Part shown: piece after piece, positions 41,301-51,379 of the stretch
How positions within the stretch are numbered: position 1 is the stretch's first letter
Layout: each line of letters begins with the position of its first letter
Source of the DNA: Ignelater luminosus
Lineage: Eukaryota > Arthropoda > Insecta > Coleoptera > Elateridae
Assembly: GCA_011009095.1 (NCBI GenBank)
Contig: VTPC01090579.1
Coordinates: 38,015-102,014 of the forward strand
Reading direction: 5' to 3'
DNA: 64,000 nt
Notes under the pieces: model-generated
Database searches by the model: none
What the model saw: the letters and a program-made list of their open reading frames with translations, nothing else
What the model was told of the DNA's origin: nothing
Made by a program: the position numbers and the translations under genes

Positions 41301-44300
41301 TTGTAAAATCTTATATGCATTATAATGGTTTAAGATTACTTGCAAAGCTGGTGAGAACAATCGATGGTGGAAGCTATTCGAGCAGTAAGAAATGGAGAAT
41401 TAAAAGGAAGTTGTACTAAGATTCAGTGTGCGAAAAACTACCTTATATTGATTGGAAGATGTTAAAGCTGCTTTCACAAAATCTTTAGGCAGAGTTAAGC
41501 CAATATTTACAGCAGAACAAGAAAATGAATTAAACGAATTTAAAATAGAAATAAAATATAGAGGATTAGATAACAACTTAAATCAAAAAACAGAATTAAC
41601 TGAGTTGGGTGCTTATTGTCAGGAGAACGTAGTACCCTTGTCACAACTGAGATTTATTTCAATACTGAATCGTGTCACTACTGTTAACTTTTCCTAGAGT
41701 CAGAAAAAACCCAGCTTTTGAAATAGGTTTACCCTCAAATTAATTATAGAATACTATCAATCAAAATGATATGTTTATTGATATTTAGTGCTCTAATTCT
41801 TTTAGATATTTTAAATCATCCAAAGGTCTTGTTTTATTAGTATTGAATGATTTAAAAATTTACATCTTACTGAAGGTGCTCATAGAAATAATGTTCATAC
41901 CATAGCGTCATAATTAGATATATCAATCACGTTCTTTTTAAGCACTTATTACGAACAAGAAGAAAGAAATTGGCCAAGAAATAATTCAGGAAAAACAGTA
42001 ACTTTGCAAAACGTTGATGAATTATTTGGAAATGCTTATCAAAGAACTGCGACAACACAAACAGCAGTCAGTAGATTCAGGAATACAGAAATCTGTCTCT
42101 GAGACCCAAATATATTTCGTCTAGACTTTCAATCATCTGAAACTACTAGTAGGGAAAGAAAAACGGGCATAAACATTATTTTTAAAGACGGGCATGCTTC
42201 CCTTTAACTTTATGCTGTTCCAAGGAACTTCCAGTTTTTCTCCACGTGGTACTACCAATGCCGATTACCAAAGCAGGTCCACTAAAAGAAACGAGAACAA
42301 GATTAGGAAAGACAGTGATTTTAACGTCTTTACCTAGTACAGAGGAGGTTAAACCTGCTTCGATAAAATAAGACACTTATTCAGTTAAGAATTGCCCTTA
42401 TCTGGCAAAAGAAAAATGAGAAAAACAAACTTGATTATCTTCTAGTCCGAGCAGTTTCATAAATGAAGAGTTATAAAAAAGTCTCCAGATCTAGAAGATA
42501 GCAATGACCGGAAATCTTACCTACAACAGTCAGAGTTTTTTATAGAAAAAATAAATAAAAATAGGAAAAAGATTTTCTTTTGACGACACTGCTATCTGAA
42601 AAACGCTTCAGTTTTTAGGAATAACAAGGAAAATTCTATTACGGTTAGCTTTCTTGAACAATGTGGGCAAAGGAAAGACATTTTGTATTTCCCGATATGC
42701 TCGATGAAAGCAGCCTTTCTAAAAACATTTTCAGAAAATTTAAAATAAAAATGTTAAAATTTATATATCTTTTGGAGTACTTATTCACTCTCTTCGTATA
42801 CTATGTTTTTCATTTTGGTCCAACATGTTTTTTTACCTTGCCCCAAATATGAAACAAAACGGAAAAGTGTAATTTTTTCAAAGAAGGGCATTTTTTTCGC
42901 TTAAAGAGTTTGGCTTAAATATTCTCAAATTCTTAAACAAACAACACGCACCATCCTATTTACCACCAAAGGCGCCTTTATATAGGATGACCAGATCTGC
43001 TCTAATCAAAAAGTGGACAAATTACTTGAAAATGAAGAAAGAAAAAATATCGAAATAAACACTCTCTCTCGGATTCCTCCCAGACTCTGAAGTAGACATG
43101 GAGATTTACATACTACTAAATTTGTCATTTATATCTTGGAAGGGGGTCTCCCCATCGTTGCAGGGGTGCGACATAGTCCTCACATCCTAAACCTGCCCCC
43201 CCCCCCCAGACAAGGATCTATGGCAGGTTGCCTTACCTAACGCTAAGGCTTAAGGGTAGTGTGACGTCTAGTTCACTTATATTCATCAAAATGCTTTATT
43301 TGGCCGTATTCTTAACAATTAACAGTTGCAGAACTGTTACCGATTTGTCTTACGAATGTAGCGCTGCTTTGTCGCTACGTTGTGAGCGGCCAACCATGTT
43401 TTGTAACGATTTTAGAGTACGCTATATTTGCTAGAACTGGTATGGTGTAGCGTCCCGAAGTAAAGTTTGTTTTTGTAAGGCGCCAGGGTAACGGTAGCGT
43501 AGCGATAACTGTTAAGCCCAGTGTTGCCAGAACGACAGCGACGATTTATCGTACATATTTTAGACAATTATCGTACTTAATCGTACATATTATGGTAGGA
43601 TGAAATTTTTCATCGTACGTCAAAACTCGTTATAGTATGAAACACAAAAACACATTTTAAAATTTATTCAGAATTTCACAACAAAATTCTTACAAACAAA
43701 AATGTAGTATCTACGGAGCCCTAAATCGACACGGTACTTCCCTTCAAAGTCCCAAAGAATCACGGGGGCGTTTTCAACAGATTAGCCAACAAAAATAACT
43801 TTTCAACGAATTTTACAATAATGGCAAAAAGTTTCTATTTTGTGGGATTTTTAATAAAATTGCCGCTACGTTACCGAGTGCATAAAAGATATAGTCTGCC
43901 AATGAAAATAGCGAAATAAAGATTTTGATAGTTAGCTATGAAATTTTGTAAGTTATTCTGAAATAGTTTCAAAAAATTCGGTGAATTATACATTTTCTTA
44001 AAAGAAAATTGAAGTCGCTGAAAAATTAATATAAAACATAAAACACAAAAGCTTCATGTTAACGTTAATTTTTAAGAATGCATAAATTATTGTGCATTTG
44101 AGCTTTATCGTACATCGTACCAAGTGTAAATTAATCCTCCAAAACCGATAATTATTGTACATCTGGCAACACCGGTTTATCGTACCACAGATTAAATAAG
44201 TCAGATGTTCCACTTCGACAGATTTGTGGATTATATCGCTCTTTCTTTCTAAGCAACTGCCAGAGCTTGCGATTTTGACATGTACTGCTCAAACAGCACA

Positions 44301-47300
44301 GCGTGGTATGCACTTTTCATAAAACGCGCTTAAAAGAGTAGGCGTGGTAAACTCTCAGAGCTGCAAATGTAAATGCGCAGAGACAAAAGATGGGAACATT
44401 GGTGGTATAGGGAGTGAAATATCTGACTATCATTTAATCTGTGATCATATCTTTAGTTCCAAGTCAGGTCACCCGCGTGGCTGCAACATCGTTCATTTCA
44501 AACTTAGCACTCTTGGTTACGATCTGAGTTGAGCGAAAACAAATCCCAAGGAGGTTTGTTTTTTGGTATAGACATTGCTCACATTGAGAATCAGAGTGTT
44601 AATGTTGCCTTGCCCACCAATCGACAAAGTTCAAATACGCCTCTCGCCCCGTTCGACAGTCGTAGACGTGCCAAGCTATATATCAATTTAAGAACAGAAA
44701 AAACCTGAAATTAAACATAAACCGAGATCGATAATATAAAGTTAGCACAACAACAGCGATACATTCAAAAATAACACATAAGAAAATCAGCGATAACATA
44801 CAATCATTAATAGAGAAAAGAAAAAAGAATAACTCGGAGACCAGATAAATACAACAAAAAGGTAGAATGGGCTGAACTAAACAAACTAACAAAAAACGCA
44901 ATAAGGAACGATATCATGCAATACAACAAAAAAGTAATTCTAGAAACTATAGCAGCAAATAAAGGCCCAAAAGCTATCAAAAAGCACATTAGTGTGGGAA
45001 GACAGGAGTTGGTAAAAATTCAAAATGACCAGGGTGAATCAATAACACATAGAGAAAATATCTTAAAAGAAATTGAAAAATATTGTAGAAATTTTTATTT
45101 AACTTTTAAAGTACCACCAAATGAATTACACTGAGAAACTAGCAGAAGGGTAAAAAAAATATCGATTCTGGGGATATAACAAATAGTGTCCTAAAAATTT
45201 TGAAAAATAATAAAGTTTCTGGAAATGATAATTCAAACGGACAGAAATTTTAAACTTAAATTAGCGGCCTTCTACAATAAATGCTTGGAAACAGGAAAAG
45301 TTCCAAATGAATGACAGATTGCAGAAGTAATCTTAATTTATAAAAAGGGAGATATATCTAAATTAGATACCTACAGACCTATAAACCTTCTATCCCATAC
45401 GTACAAGCTATTCTCAAGAATAATTACTAATCGGATCACAAACAAAATTGACTTTTACGAACCAACCCTATGAACAAGCTGACTTTAAGTCAGGGTTCAA
45501 TACTTGCAATCATATGCATGCAATGAAACACATAATAGAAAAAACTAAGGAACATAACATAAAACTGAATGTGGATTTTATAGACTACCAAAAGGCTTTC
45601 GACTCTATAAAAATATGATCAATATTGAACCCACTAAGGAAATGAAGAATCGATAGTAGTAATATCACTCTAATAGAAAACACTTATAAAAATACCCAAA
45701 TGTACTTTAAAACTGATAGCAATACGAATCCGATCCCTATAAGAAGAGGAATACGACAAGGTGACGTGCTGTCTTTTAAACTGTTTGCAATGGACATAGA
45801 TCAAAAAAAGGTGTCAAAGTTGACGAAAATTATTTTAGTCATCCACGATTTGCAGACGATACTGTTCTGCTAAGTAGCGACCCGAACGACCTGCAAGATA
45901 TGATCAACGAATTAAACAACGCAACAAAAGATATTGAACTAAAAGTAAACATAACAAAAACCAAAATAATGACAAACACACAAGAGCTCATCAACATTCT
46001 GCTAGAAAGAACGCTATTGGAAATCATTGACAACTGTATTTTCTTAGGACAAAAAATAATGACAAAGAAAATCAGCATTAACGATGAGATTAACAGAAGA
46101 ATTAGGTTGGGTTGGTGTGCAGTTAGGAAGTTGAGCTACATACTAAAATCAGATATCCCCAGTTCACTTGAGGCAAAAGTTTATAACCAGCGTGTCTTGC
46201 CAGTCATGACTTACGGAGCCGAAACATGGGCGCTAACAAAAGAAAATGGTAGAAAGCTAGCAAGAGCTCAGAGAGCTCACGAACGACAGATGCTGGGTAT
46301 CACACTAAATGACCGAAAAACTAACACTTGGATCCGAACGCGAACTAAAGTGATAGATATACTAAAGCGATTCTTTCAACTTAAGTTGTAATGGGTAGGA
46401 AACATAGCTCGACTACAAGACGCCAGATGGACGAGACTCCTAACCGAATGGAGCCCAAAGAAACGAAGCGTGGAATGGGAAGATCATATATAGCCGTTGA
46501 CGAGAAGATATTAGAAGACATGTATAAACTGGATGACTGACTGATAGATAGGTGGACTGAAATAGGAAAGGCCTACGTTCAGCAGTGGACAGAAATAGGC
46601 TTATCGTGATCGTGATAGTGAATCTGTTGATTATTTAGTCTACGAGTGTTTAGAGTTGATTCCCAGAGTTTCTGTCAAAACTCTCAGTGTTTTTCCTCAA
46701 ATATAAAAACCCATATCTGTAAGTTCCTGAACCTAAGTTTCAACTTTACAATGTTGTGAATTCTAGACATATTTCTTTTTCAAGTAGATTCGTAGAGCTT
46801 TTCTTTGAATTCTCAGAATTGTTTTCAGATTCTCCAGATCTTTAATAACATTCTGAAGACCCATATCTGTACCTAAGTCTGTAAATTCGATTCATAATTT
46901 TGTAAATTCTGGACGTACTTGTTGTACAATCTGCATAGTGCCACGAGCTATCTAAAAATTCTTCTGCATTTTAAATGGCATGACGTAATACATAATTTTC
47001 AACTAACTAATAACATATAGAGACTTTAACTTTTAACGAATTATCTAACATGCGAGTTCGAATCCCATGAGAGATCTAATCTTTCTATGATGTATGCAGA
47101 CTAGTAGAGATAACTTGAATTGAATTAAATTAAAAGATGATTTTGGGCGCCACCACGTGTTGATGATAAGAAAAATTCCCAAAGCGGACCAGACGCGGAG
47201 ACCTGCTGTGGTAGACTTACATCAGTCTACCAGACAAAGGCGCCTTAAGGAATCCTGCCATAGGCACCAAATACCCTAACGCCAACCCAGGCCTAGAACC

Positions 47301-50171
47301 AATACATTCATTGCTCACGAATTAAAATGACACGTTTTGATTTGTGCTCGCTCAATCTTAGTAGGTACTATAGAAGGTGAAATGATACAGAAACTTTAGG
47401 AGGCTTTTTACAAAGAAAAGTCTTCCTTCATAAGTGTTATAACAATTATAGTTTTCCATTCTTTACTGATTTATATTATAAATAAAATGAAACTTATTAA
47501 AGAATAAATTTTATGCCTGACTGGTAAAAAAATCAAAAACATACTACTTATAATTACTTAATAACTTCCAGTTAAACAATTTCGTTATAATTAATACCTA
47601 CTTGCTAAGTATAATCTCATTTTTTAAATTTTATGTTAACTATATAATAACTTTTGAATATTTATAAGTGGATATTATTTAAAATCAGCCAACATAAAAG
47701 TTGTTTTGTTTTAGTACTTTTTATTTATAATTTTTAAATAATCAAACTATAAAAGTTGCAATAGTGTGATACTTGATGATAATAGGTACTAATGACAAAT
47801 ACAGTTCGGAGGACATAAATAATAATTATAAACCCTTTTTGTGATCGTGTTTCAATCTGATAACTACTTTATTATTTTAGATTCTTGCTGCAACAATTGC
47901 TGCATCTTTCCATATTGTAGTTGGAATATCTTTGGCATATTCAGCTATTCTTTTGCCACAATTAATGGATGCCCAAAATAGTACTGATATTGATGCAATA
48001 CCAGTCACTGAATCTGATAGATCTTGGATTGGTAAGTTTTACTCTTAGATCAATGATCTAACGTTTTACATAATTATGCTTTTCTTATTTAGTGAATCAC
48101 CACACTATAATTTATAAATTACGAGTATAATAAACCATACAAATTACTGTTTTTATTAAAGAGTTTAATACAACAAAATTACTAGATTAAAATATTGTTG
48201 TGTAACTGGTAAGAAATTTTTTGAAGGTAATTATGTATTAAATACAGAAGAGTCAAGGTTAAGAGCAATCACTGACATGCAATAATTTTAAGTTATTATG
48301 TTTTTATATAACTTTTAATTTGCTATATTATTAATTATTTTCAGCAAGCATAATTGTGATAGTAGCACCTGCAGGTGCAATAGCCGGAGGTTTTGTAATG
48401 GACAGTATAGGAAGACTGAATATGATTAAATTGGCTGCTATACCAAGTGCCCTTGGTTGGGTTTTAATTGCTACTGCGACAAATGTTCCAATGCTTTTAA
48501 CTGGTAGGGTACTAACTGGAATTGCTTCAGGTAATAAATATTTGATTATAAGATTTAATTTTGATGAGTTAAAAGATTAATAATAATATTTATTACAGCT
48601 TGGGGAACAAGCCCTGCCATTGTTTACATAACTGAAATAGCTCGGGCCGATATGAGAGGTTCACTGATATCAGTAGCACCAGCTTACGCTTCATTAGGTA
48701 ATAATAATCTTTTTAATCTAGTTGGTAACTAGAACATGGATTGTAGGTCAATGATAAAAAGGGAAAAAATAGAATTTTAAAGTTTCTGTATTTAATTACT
48801 TGATAACTTTATATTTTTGTGTTTTTTAGGTATGGTTTTAGCTTATCTGAAAGGTTGGTTTCTAGACTGGCGTCTAGTTGCATGGCTGTGTAATGTTTAC
48901 ACAATACTTCCTGTTATATTAATTATGTTCATCCCAGAAAGCCCAGCTTGGTTGGTTTCTAAGGGACGCATTGAACAAGCTAGAAAGTCATTGGAATGGA
49001 TTCATAAATACCAACCACAACCAGAACACAAGGTGGTGTATTTTACATATTTATACTTTTTTAAGTCTTTTAAAATCTTCATATCTTGATTTAAGAAATT
49101 TAAACATTGATTATTTCAAGTCTGATAAATGTTATTTCATATATTTTAGTCAGAATCATTTGCTCACATGCAACTAGCTTTCCTGGAAAAAGAGCAAATG
49201 TTAAAAGCGGAAGAACAGCAACGTCTTGTAGGAAACAATGCATCTAAAAAATTAAAAATGTTCATTCAACCTACTGGTTATAAACCACTTTTGATTCTTT
49301 CCGGTTTATTCTTCTTTCAACAATTCTCAGGAATTTATATCACACTCTTCTATGCAGTTACATTCTTTAAGGTAAATACAACAGTACTAATTAAAACTAC
49401 TTTTGAAATTTAATTCTCCATTTAAATGTTTAGGATGTTGGAACTGACATCAATCCATATTTAGCTTCCATATTTATTGGTACAGTACGTTTCTGTATGT
49501 CTATGGCTAATACTTGGTTAATGAGACGTTACAGAAGAAGGAGTCTTCTTGTTATTAGCGCTGCTGGTATGGCCGTATGCATGGGAGTTTCTGGACTATA
49601 CACTAATTGGATTCATGAAGGTAATTCAAAAATAACAAACTTAAATAAATTCTAAACGTTTAATAAATTAATAGGTACTACGAATCAAAACTGGGTGCCT
49701 GTAGTTATGCTGCTCTTATATGTAGTGACTTCAATGATGGGTCTGCTTTCTATACCATGGACGATGACAGCTGAACTATTTCCTTTAGCCATTCGAGGAG
49801 TAGCACACAGCATGGCTTATAGTGTAGCTAACTTTATTATGTTTGCATCAATTCAAAGTTATTATTCTTTATTGCACATATTTAGAGGTTCAGCTGGAAT
49901 TCAGTATTTCTTTGCTGTAATTTCTTTAGGTGGATTAGTATATAGTTTTATATTCCTGCCAGAAACGCACAAGAAAAAATTATCAGAAATTGAAGAATAT
50001 TTCCAACACCATACTACATATTTCTCATTAAATTCAAATAGAACCAAAACTAGTAGAAATAATGGATCACCTCAGAGAAAGCCAATAGTTAAGAATACTC
50101 GACTTACAGAGAAAGATTTTATAAAAGCTTGTAGTGGACAAAATGAAAAGATGATAAATAATAAGGTTTAA
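14290..50171 (+). CDS. Facilitated trehalose/sugar transporter, MFS sugar-porter family (Tret1-like), 10 coding exons
   Basis: Likely imports or exports trehalose or glucose by facilitated diffusion across the plasma membrane. Coding exons: 14290-14303, 14512-14532, 38472-38598, 47881-48031, 48345-48530, 48599-48697, 48830-49032, 49150-49371, 49434-49620, 49675-50171. All have AG/GT borders and compatible phases and total 1707 nt (568 aa). Family motifs appear in order: GGFVMDSIGR after TM2, RVLTGIASG, YITEIARADMRG, PESPAWL, QQFSG, PWTMTAELFP followed by RG, and the C-terminal PETHKKKLSEIEE. The residues after QQFSG are YITLFY, where many homologues have INAVIFY, so substrate preference may differ. 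Exons 4-10 are certain. Joining them to exons 1-3 across a 9.3-kb intron is inferred from phase and from the fitting cytoplasmic N terminus. Possible poly(A) signals AATAAA lie at 50364 and 50967. The exact paralogue (Tret1 versus another sugar porter) cannot be told. Confidence 0.9.
14512..14532 (+). other. Transporter exon 2, 21-nt micro-exon
   Basis: The sequence TTATTACAG precedes and GTAAGTAA follows. It enters in phase 2 from exon 1 and leaves in phase 2 into exon 3, adding seven residues rich in Ser, Cys and Phe to the cytoplasmic N terminus. Splice sites are near consensus on both sides. Because it is so short, gene predictors may miss it. Confidence 0.55.
14533..15968. other. Start of transporter intron 2, AT-rich
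   Basis: Very AT-rich, no open frame or element termini seen. Two copies of a GGGAT/ATCCC palindromic motif occur at 15618 and 15697, with no clear function. Confidence 0.5.
15969..16087 (+). other. Possible terminal coding exon with AT-hook-like basic motif
   Basis: A strong polypyrimidine tract (TTGTTTTTTCTTATTCTG) ending AAAAG precedes an open stretch that, entered in phase 1, encodes PRLKPRGRRKKKRCT and continues 39 codons to TAA at 16085. The PRGRRKKK core resembles an AT-hook or nuclear-localisation motif. No partner exon was found. It could be the end of an unrelated nested gene, an alternative transporter exon, or chance. Confidence 0.25.
16394..16591 (-). other. Unassigned open stretch, possibly LINE-derived
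   Basis: 65 codons open on the minus strand, rich in Lys, Ile and Gln (KIKQQIKIEIMHII). The composition is like the basic linker between endonuclease and RT in insect LINEs, but no diagnostic motif is visible. Confidence 0.2.
16787..18115 (+). pseudogene. Mariner-type transposase relic with inverted ends
   Basis: The plus strand at 17137-17640 carries mariner landmarks in order: EFKRGRTCIQDTAG, a VRDIAE-like segment, a PARKIVDRLPKTHQKGH-like stretch, FVTVDET, LFHQD, and LGFELR. Stops and shifts occur throughout. TCTTTTATCTAGAAAACCAG near 16790 recurs inverted near 18095-18113, giving a span of about 1.33 kb, the usual mariner length. The C-terminal catalytic part (17700-18090) is poorly preserved. 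A 40-bp direct repeat (GAGTCAGA...AGCAGAACAT) at about 16825 and 17827 flanks the coding part. Confidence 0.55.
18560..20690 (+). mobile_element. Non-LTR retrotransposon (RTE-like), RT to 3' end
   Basis: The linker AEVKLKNEKWKKYLATKGH (18760-18830) is followed by RT motifs: LDTAAAFDKIALEMIK (19220-19280), AQAGFRPVRSTQ (19515-19555), FIDLEKASDRA, and LYADDMALLADS at about 19910. The C-terminal tail MEDSRVPRQAM (20472) and RHSVTALY end near 20680, followed by a TAAG-type tail. The endonuclease is missing. Many stops and frameshifts. This is a separate family from the minus-strand LINE at 3.8-6.3 kb. Confidence 0.8.
20700..24780. other. Transporter intron 2, AT-rich, no gene recognised
   Basis: Short open stretches occur on both strands (for example 21581-21949 and 23336-23614, minus), but none shows a domain, splice pair or family motif I recognise. 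Confidence 0.45.
24830..25590 (-). other. Possible pogo-like C-terminal tail and unassigned basic coding relic
   Basis: On the minus strand STLTPDDVPPLL (about 25500) and DDFVLVRFVAN followed by GKIQRKYNL (25190-25256) resemble the linker and C-terminal GDFVLVKF-type domain found at the end of many insect pogo-like transposase proteins. Downstream, ARFAKELNKVETRRLKEKL (about 24900-24960) is a basic helical stretch I cannot place. Frames are interrupted. Assignment is tentative. Confidence 0.3.
25600..26900. other. GC-rich block of unknown origin
   Basis: GC content rises sharply above that of the surrounding intron, especially at 26430-26880. Overlapping open stretches exist on both strands (26528-26905 plus; 25802-26074, 26079-26300 and 26433-26666 minus), rich in Pro, Arg, Ser and Gln. 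No catalytic or zinc-finger motif is visible. A (GAT)n run lies at 25701-25720 and a 12-C run at 26703-26714. It could be a GC-rich 5' part of a retroelement or other recently inserted DNA. Confidence 0.4.
26901..30740. other. Transporter intron 2, AT-rich, nothing recognised
   Basis: No element termini, domains or paired splice sites seen on either strand. The interval 28.3-30.4 kb is especially AT-rich. Confidence 0.45.
30868..32848 (-). pseudogene. S-D-N-C-x-G-Q-N family protein (DUF7869-like), copy 2, probably intron-bearing
   Basis: Second, diverged copy on the opposite strand. A possible first exon (MKCLLLL, with donor GTAAGT, near 32830), a second at about 32535-32655 (NFVDVLTAGINDAIIG to ITELQN, donor GTAATC) and a third starting after TTTTATTTTAG near 32435 lead into the acidic N-terminal region (32040-32363, ending RKRKRMKKPKTWKKYS). 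Then come C-Q-C-R-L-K-C (about 32015), LDLQKCLSTP and FYVRQLWTVNLTIFD (31300-31400), FIWNETIAGRGE, LWSDNCSGHNRN (31140-31175), and GHTHIEVDSCHAIIERKKK (31000-31060). Stops and at least one frameshift are present. The intron-exon structure is inferred from splice-like signals. Confidence 0.6.
32926..33172. repeat. Inverted-repeat pair, possible short MITE or element terminus
   Basis: AAAGGGCGGGTGTCCA at the left is repeated inverted as TGGACACCCGTCCTTT at the right, about 245 bp apart. A related AAGGGCAGTTGTCCG occurs at about 30778, just past the other end of the S-D-N-C copy 2. The pair may therefore be a short MITE, or the right-hand copy may be the terminal repeat of the whole copy 2 element. 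No clear target duplication. Confidence 0.4.
33729..35180. mobile_element. Foldback-type element with about 0.55-0.65-kb inverted arms
   Basis: Nearly the whole 1.45 kb is two imperfect inverted arms (33729-34375 and 34638-35180) around a loop of about 260 bp. Matching landmarks run outside to inside: CAGAATTTGTTCATATTTCT with CTGTCCTGTGTAG, then the GGCCAT-TTGAAAAT block, CACCTTGTTGA with TTTTCAACAT-like sequence, and CGTTCCAGAGGCG. Identity is roughly 80 percent by eye. No coding sequence. Ends and target duplication were not resolved. Confidence 0.75.
35820..36366 (-). pseudogene. Mariner transposase relic (internally deleted)
   Basis: The minus strand reads VITGDETWVYEYDVETKAQS and KLSEEPRPRKARRVRSN (36200-36360), then LVHHEFLP, LEVLRRLKEAMRRKRPDL and NNSW (36070-36180). 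After a deletion at the HHDNAPAH position it continues with MPQLPYSPDM, DFFVFPRMKK and MKG to the C terminus (35820-36032). The first catalytic Asp (GDET) and the C-terminal SPD region survive, and the second Asp region is lost. The upstream DNA-binding domain is absent, cut at about 36366. Confidence 0.8.
36380..38470. other. End of transporter intron 2, AT-rich
   Basis: A 101-codon open stretch at 36653-36958 (plus) has a Lys-rich start and several Cys/His residues but no recognisable domain. Otherwise nothing seen. Confidence 0.4.
38472..38598 (+). other. Transporter exon 3 (cytoplasmic N-terminal region)
   Basis: Acceptor TTTTTTAG and donor CAA|GTAAGT bound a 127-nt open exon. It encodes a hydrophilic, acidic stretch beginning IEENARAIIEEQKQDEQ and ending KTLIPQ, immediately before the first membrane helix encoded by exon 4 (ILAATIAASFHIVVG). 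Phases 2 in and 0 out agree with both neighbours. Confidence 0.75.
38945..40200 (+). mobile_element. Non-LTR retrotransposon (RTE-like) fragment
   Basis: After a (CT)n run at 39001-39027, the plus strand carries KEYIEELSSKRNF (about 39180), a KTSIPDQISTEIMKLVKE-like segment (39265-39320), MSHILKLFFRITYQRIFKKL and QFGFRTALGMREA (39458-39580), FLDY, and after a deletion the C-terminal RIFWLNNLRAWFNCSL and SKVRVTMMI (40098-40190). The YADD region is missing. Multiple stops and shifts. It lies in transporter intron 3. Confidence 0.7.
39001..39027 (+). repeat. (CT)n microsatellite
   Basis: 13 perfect CT units in transporter intron 3, at the 5' side of a LINE fragment. Confidence 0.95.
40203..40547 (+). 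other. Unassigned open stretch fused to the LINE C terminus
   Basis: The frame that carries the LINE C-terminal segment stays open for about 115 further codons, with a basic sequence including FKAMLIQQRSDLALGCL and ending KEKRRGPKSKKI. I recognise no family. It could be the LINE's 3' coding end or an adjoining relic. Confidence 0.3.
41363..42860 (+). pseudogene. Pogo/Tigger-like transposase relic 2 (core deleted)
   Basis: The N-terminal helix-turn-helix is traceable from VEAIRAVRNGELKGS (41365) to KSLGRVKPIFTAEQENELNEF (41475-41540). The NCDETG and DGH core is missing. The C-terminal segment YYEQEERNWPRNNSGKTVT, DELFGNAYQRTAT and VSRFRNTEI (41948-42100) follows, and near 42600-42760 a degraded tail (ITVSFLEQCGQRKD) like the cysteine/tryptophan tail of insect pogo proteins. 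Stops confirm inactivity. It is distinct from the 0.3-1.8 kb copy. Confidence 0.6.
43196..43207 (+). repeat. Poly-C tract
   Basis: A run of 12 C within a short GC-rich block (43140-43240) next to the hAT-like element. Confidence 0.9.
43518..44175. mobile_element. Short hAT-like non-autonomous element
   Basis: CCAGTGTTGCCAGA at the left end is matched inverted by TCTGGCAACACCGG at the right. Seven exact copies of ATCGTAC cluster near the two ends (four at 43545-43620, three at 44105-44185), the kind of subterminal repeat hAT transposases bind. The roughly 650-bp AT-rich interior is non-coding. No convincing 8-bp duplication, so the border may be off by a few bases or decayed. Confidence 0.5.
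44690..46620 (+). mobile_element. Non-LTR retrotransposon (RTE-like), RT and 3' end
   Basis: The plus strand reads KKVEWAELNKLTKNAIRNDI (44850-44910), KKGDISKLDTYRPINLLS and YKLFSRIITNRI (45335-45440), FIDY/KAFDS-like (45580-45610), RQGD (45760), RFADDTVLLSSDPNDLQ (45847-45895), and a long C-terminal frame (45900-46391) with LPVMTYGAETWAL and RAQRAHERQMLG. It ends GKAYVQQWTEIGLS and a GTGATC-type repeat tail at about 46600. The endonuclease is missing. Mid-element deletions and stops make it inactive. It lies in transporter intron 3. Confidence 0.85.
46621..47880. other. Last part of transporter intron 3
   Basis: AT-rich. A moderately GC-rich patch at 47140-47300 (GGCGCC motifs) has no open frame. 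GAGTTCGAATCCC at 47052 looks like a tRNA B box but has no A box or cloverleaf. Confidence 0.4.
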
Positions 50172-50666
50172 ATATAATACAAACAATTTAAAAAAAAAGT
50201 ATAGCTGATTATTGCCAGTCGTCAGCTAATAGACTGTGTAACAACTATAAATGCAAAGGGACCTGACAATATATGAACTTGTAGGAAGCTTATGATTGAT
50301 TGTGTGTGACTTCAAAAAACAAATATTGTAATATTATTTTGCAGATTTGGTTAGGCATTTCAAAATAAAAATTAGGAATATTATAAATGCCAACATTTCT
50401 GAACCTCGTAAGAAGTATTTTTGATGTATCGAATTGTGATGAATATTTTTTAAAGCTGTGTTATATTCTTATAAGAACAATATTTTGTACCTAATTTTAA
50501 ACTTAAAAGAATACTTATTAGTAAAGAGTCTTTGTTGTTATTTAAATAATAACTTAATATTATCTTGGCACATTTAAAATGGCTTTTAGTATTATTTAAG
50601 TACTTAAACGAACAATTTTTTAAGTACTTGATTTTACTACTTTTAGAATTTTTAGTTCTCATACTA

Positions 50667-50670
<4 letters not shown>

Positions 50671-50700
<30 letters not shown>

Positions 50701-50701
50701 T
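50671..50701 (+). repeat. (ATT)n microsatellite in transporter 3' flank
   Basis: About ten perfect ATT units downstream of the transporter stop codon. Confidence 0.95.
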
Positions 50702-51379
50702 TAATTAATACAAAATGAAGTATTGGAAATGCAGACAATTAGGTTAGATATGATGCAGAAAGTATTATTAGTATTTTAGACTGTTGCACTCTATGATTCT
50801 CAATCTAAGAATCTTAGCGAAAGAAAACTGTTTGAAACATTGCTTTAAGTTTCTTAGTATTAATATTATTTTTATTAGTATTTAAAGCTTTATTTTTTCT
50901 TGCTAAGCTTTATCAATGTGAGATAATATTAACACATGATATTTTGTGATAACAGTTTTTCTTTAAAATAAAAAACTTTTTTATATTTGCAGTTTTCTTG
51001 AAGAGTCGTTAAACATTACTTTACCTTCATTTTATAATATTGCTATTTGCTATCAAAGTGAAAATAACAGAAGACAATTATAATAGGGTCCACTTAAATT
51101 TAGAAACCAAATCTATTAGATTAGCAAACACAGTTCTAATCCAAGATGTTTGTTGAAACAGAATCATATCGTCATTCATTTTAGAATGACGATTGTTTTT
51201 GTGGTATCATCGTTAATAAGTTTCATTTGAATTTTAATTTGAGATAGGAAGATTAATAATTCTTGTAAAATAGCAAACAAAAACAGTTACTAAAGTACAC
51301 AATTGTAAGACTCTAATTTATTTATTTTACTAAAAGAAACATTTGCTAAGAAAACACAAAAATAGTTAACCTACGTATT

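Noticed and set aside
47049..47064. tRNA B-box-like GAGTTCGAATCCC
   Set aside because: No A box, anticodon stem or acceptor pairing could be found upstream; perhaps SINE-derived, but unsupported.
50671..50701. Possible CRISPR-like repetition
   Set aside because: Simple ATT microsatellite with no spacers; the context is an insect genome.
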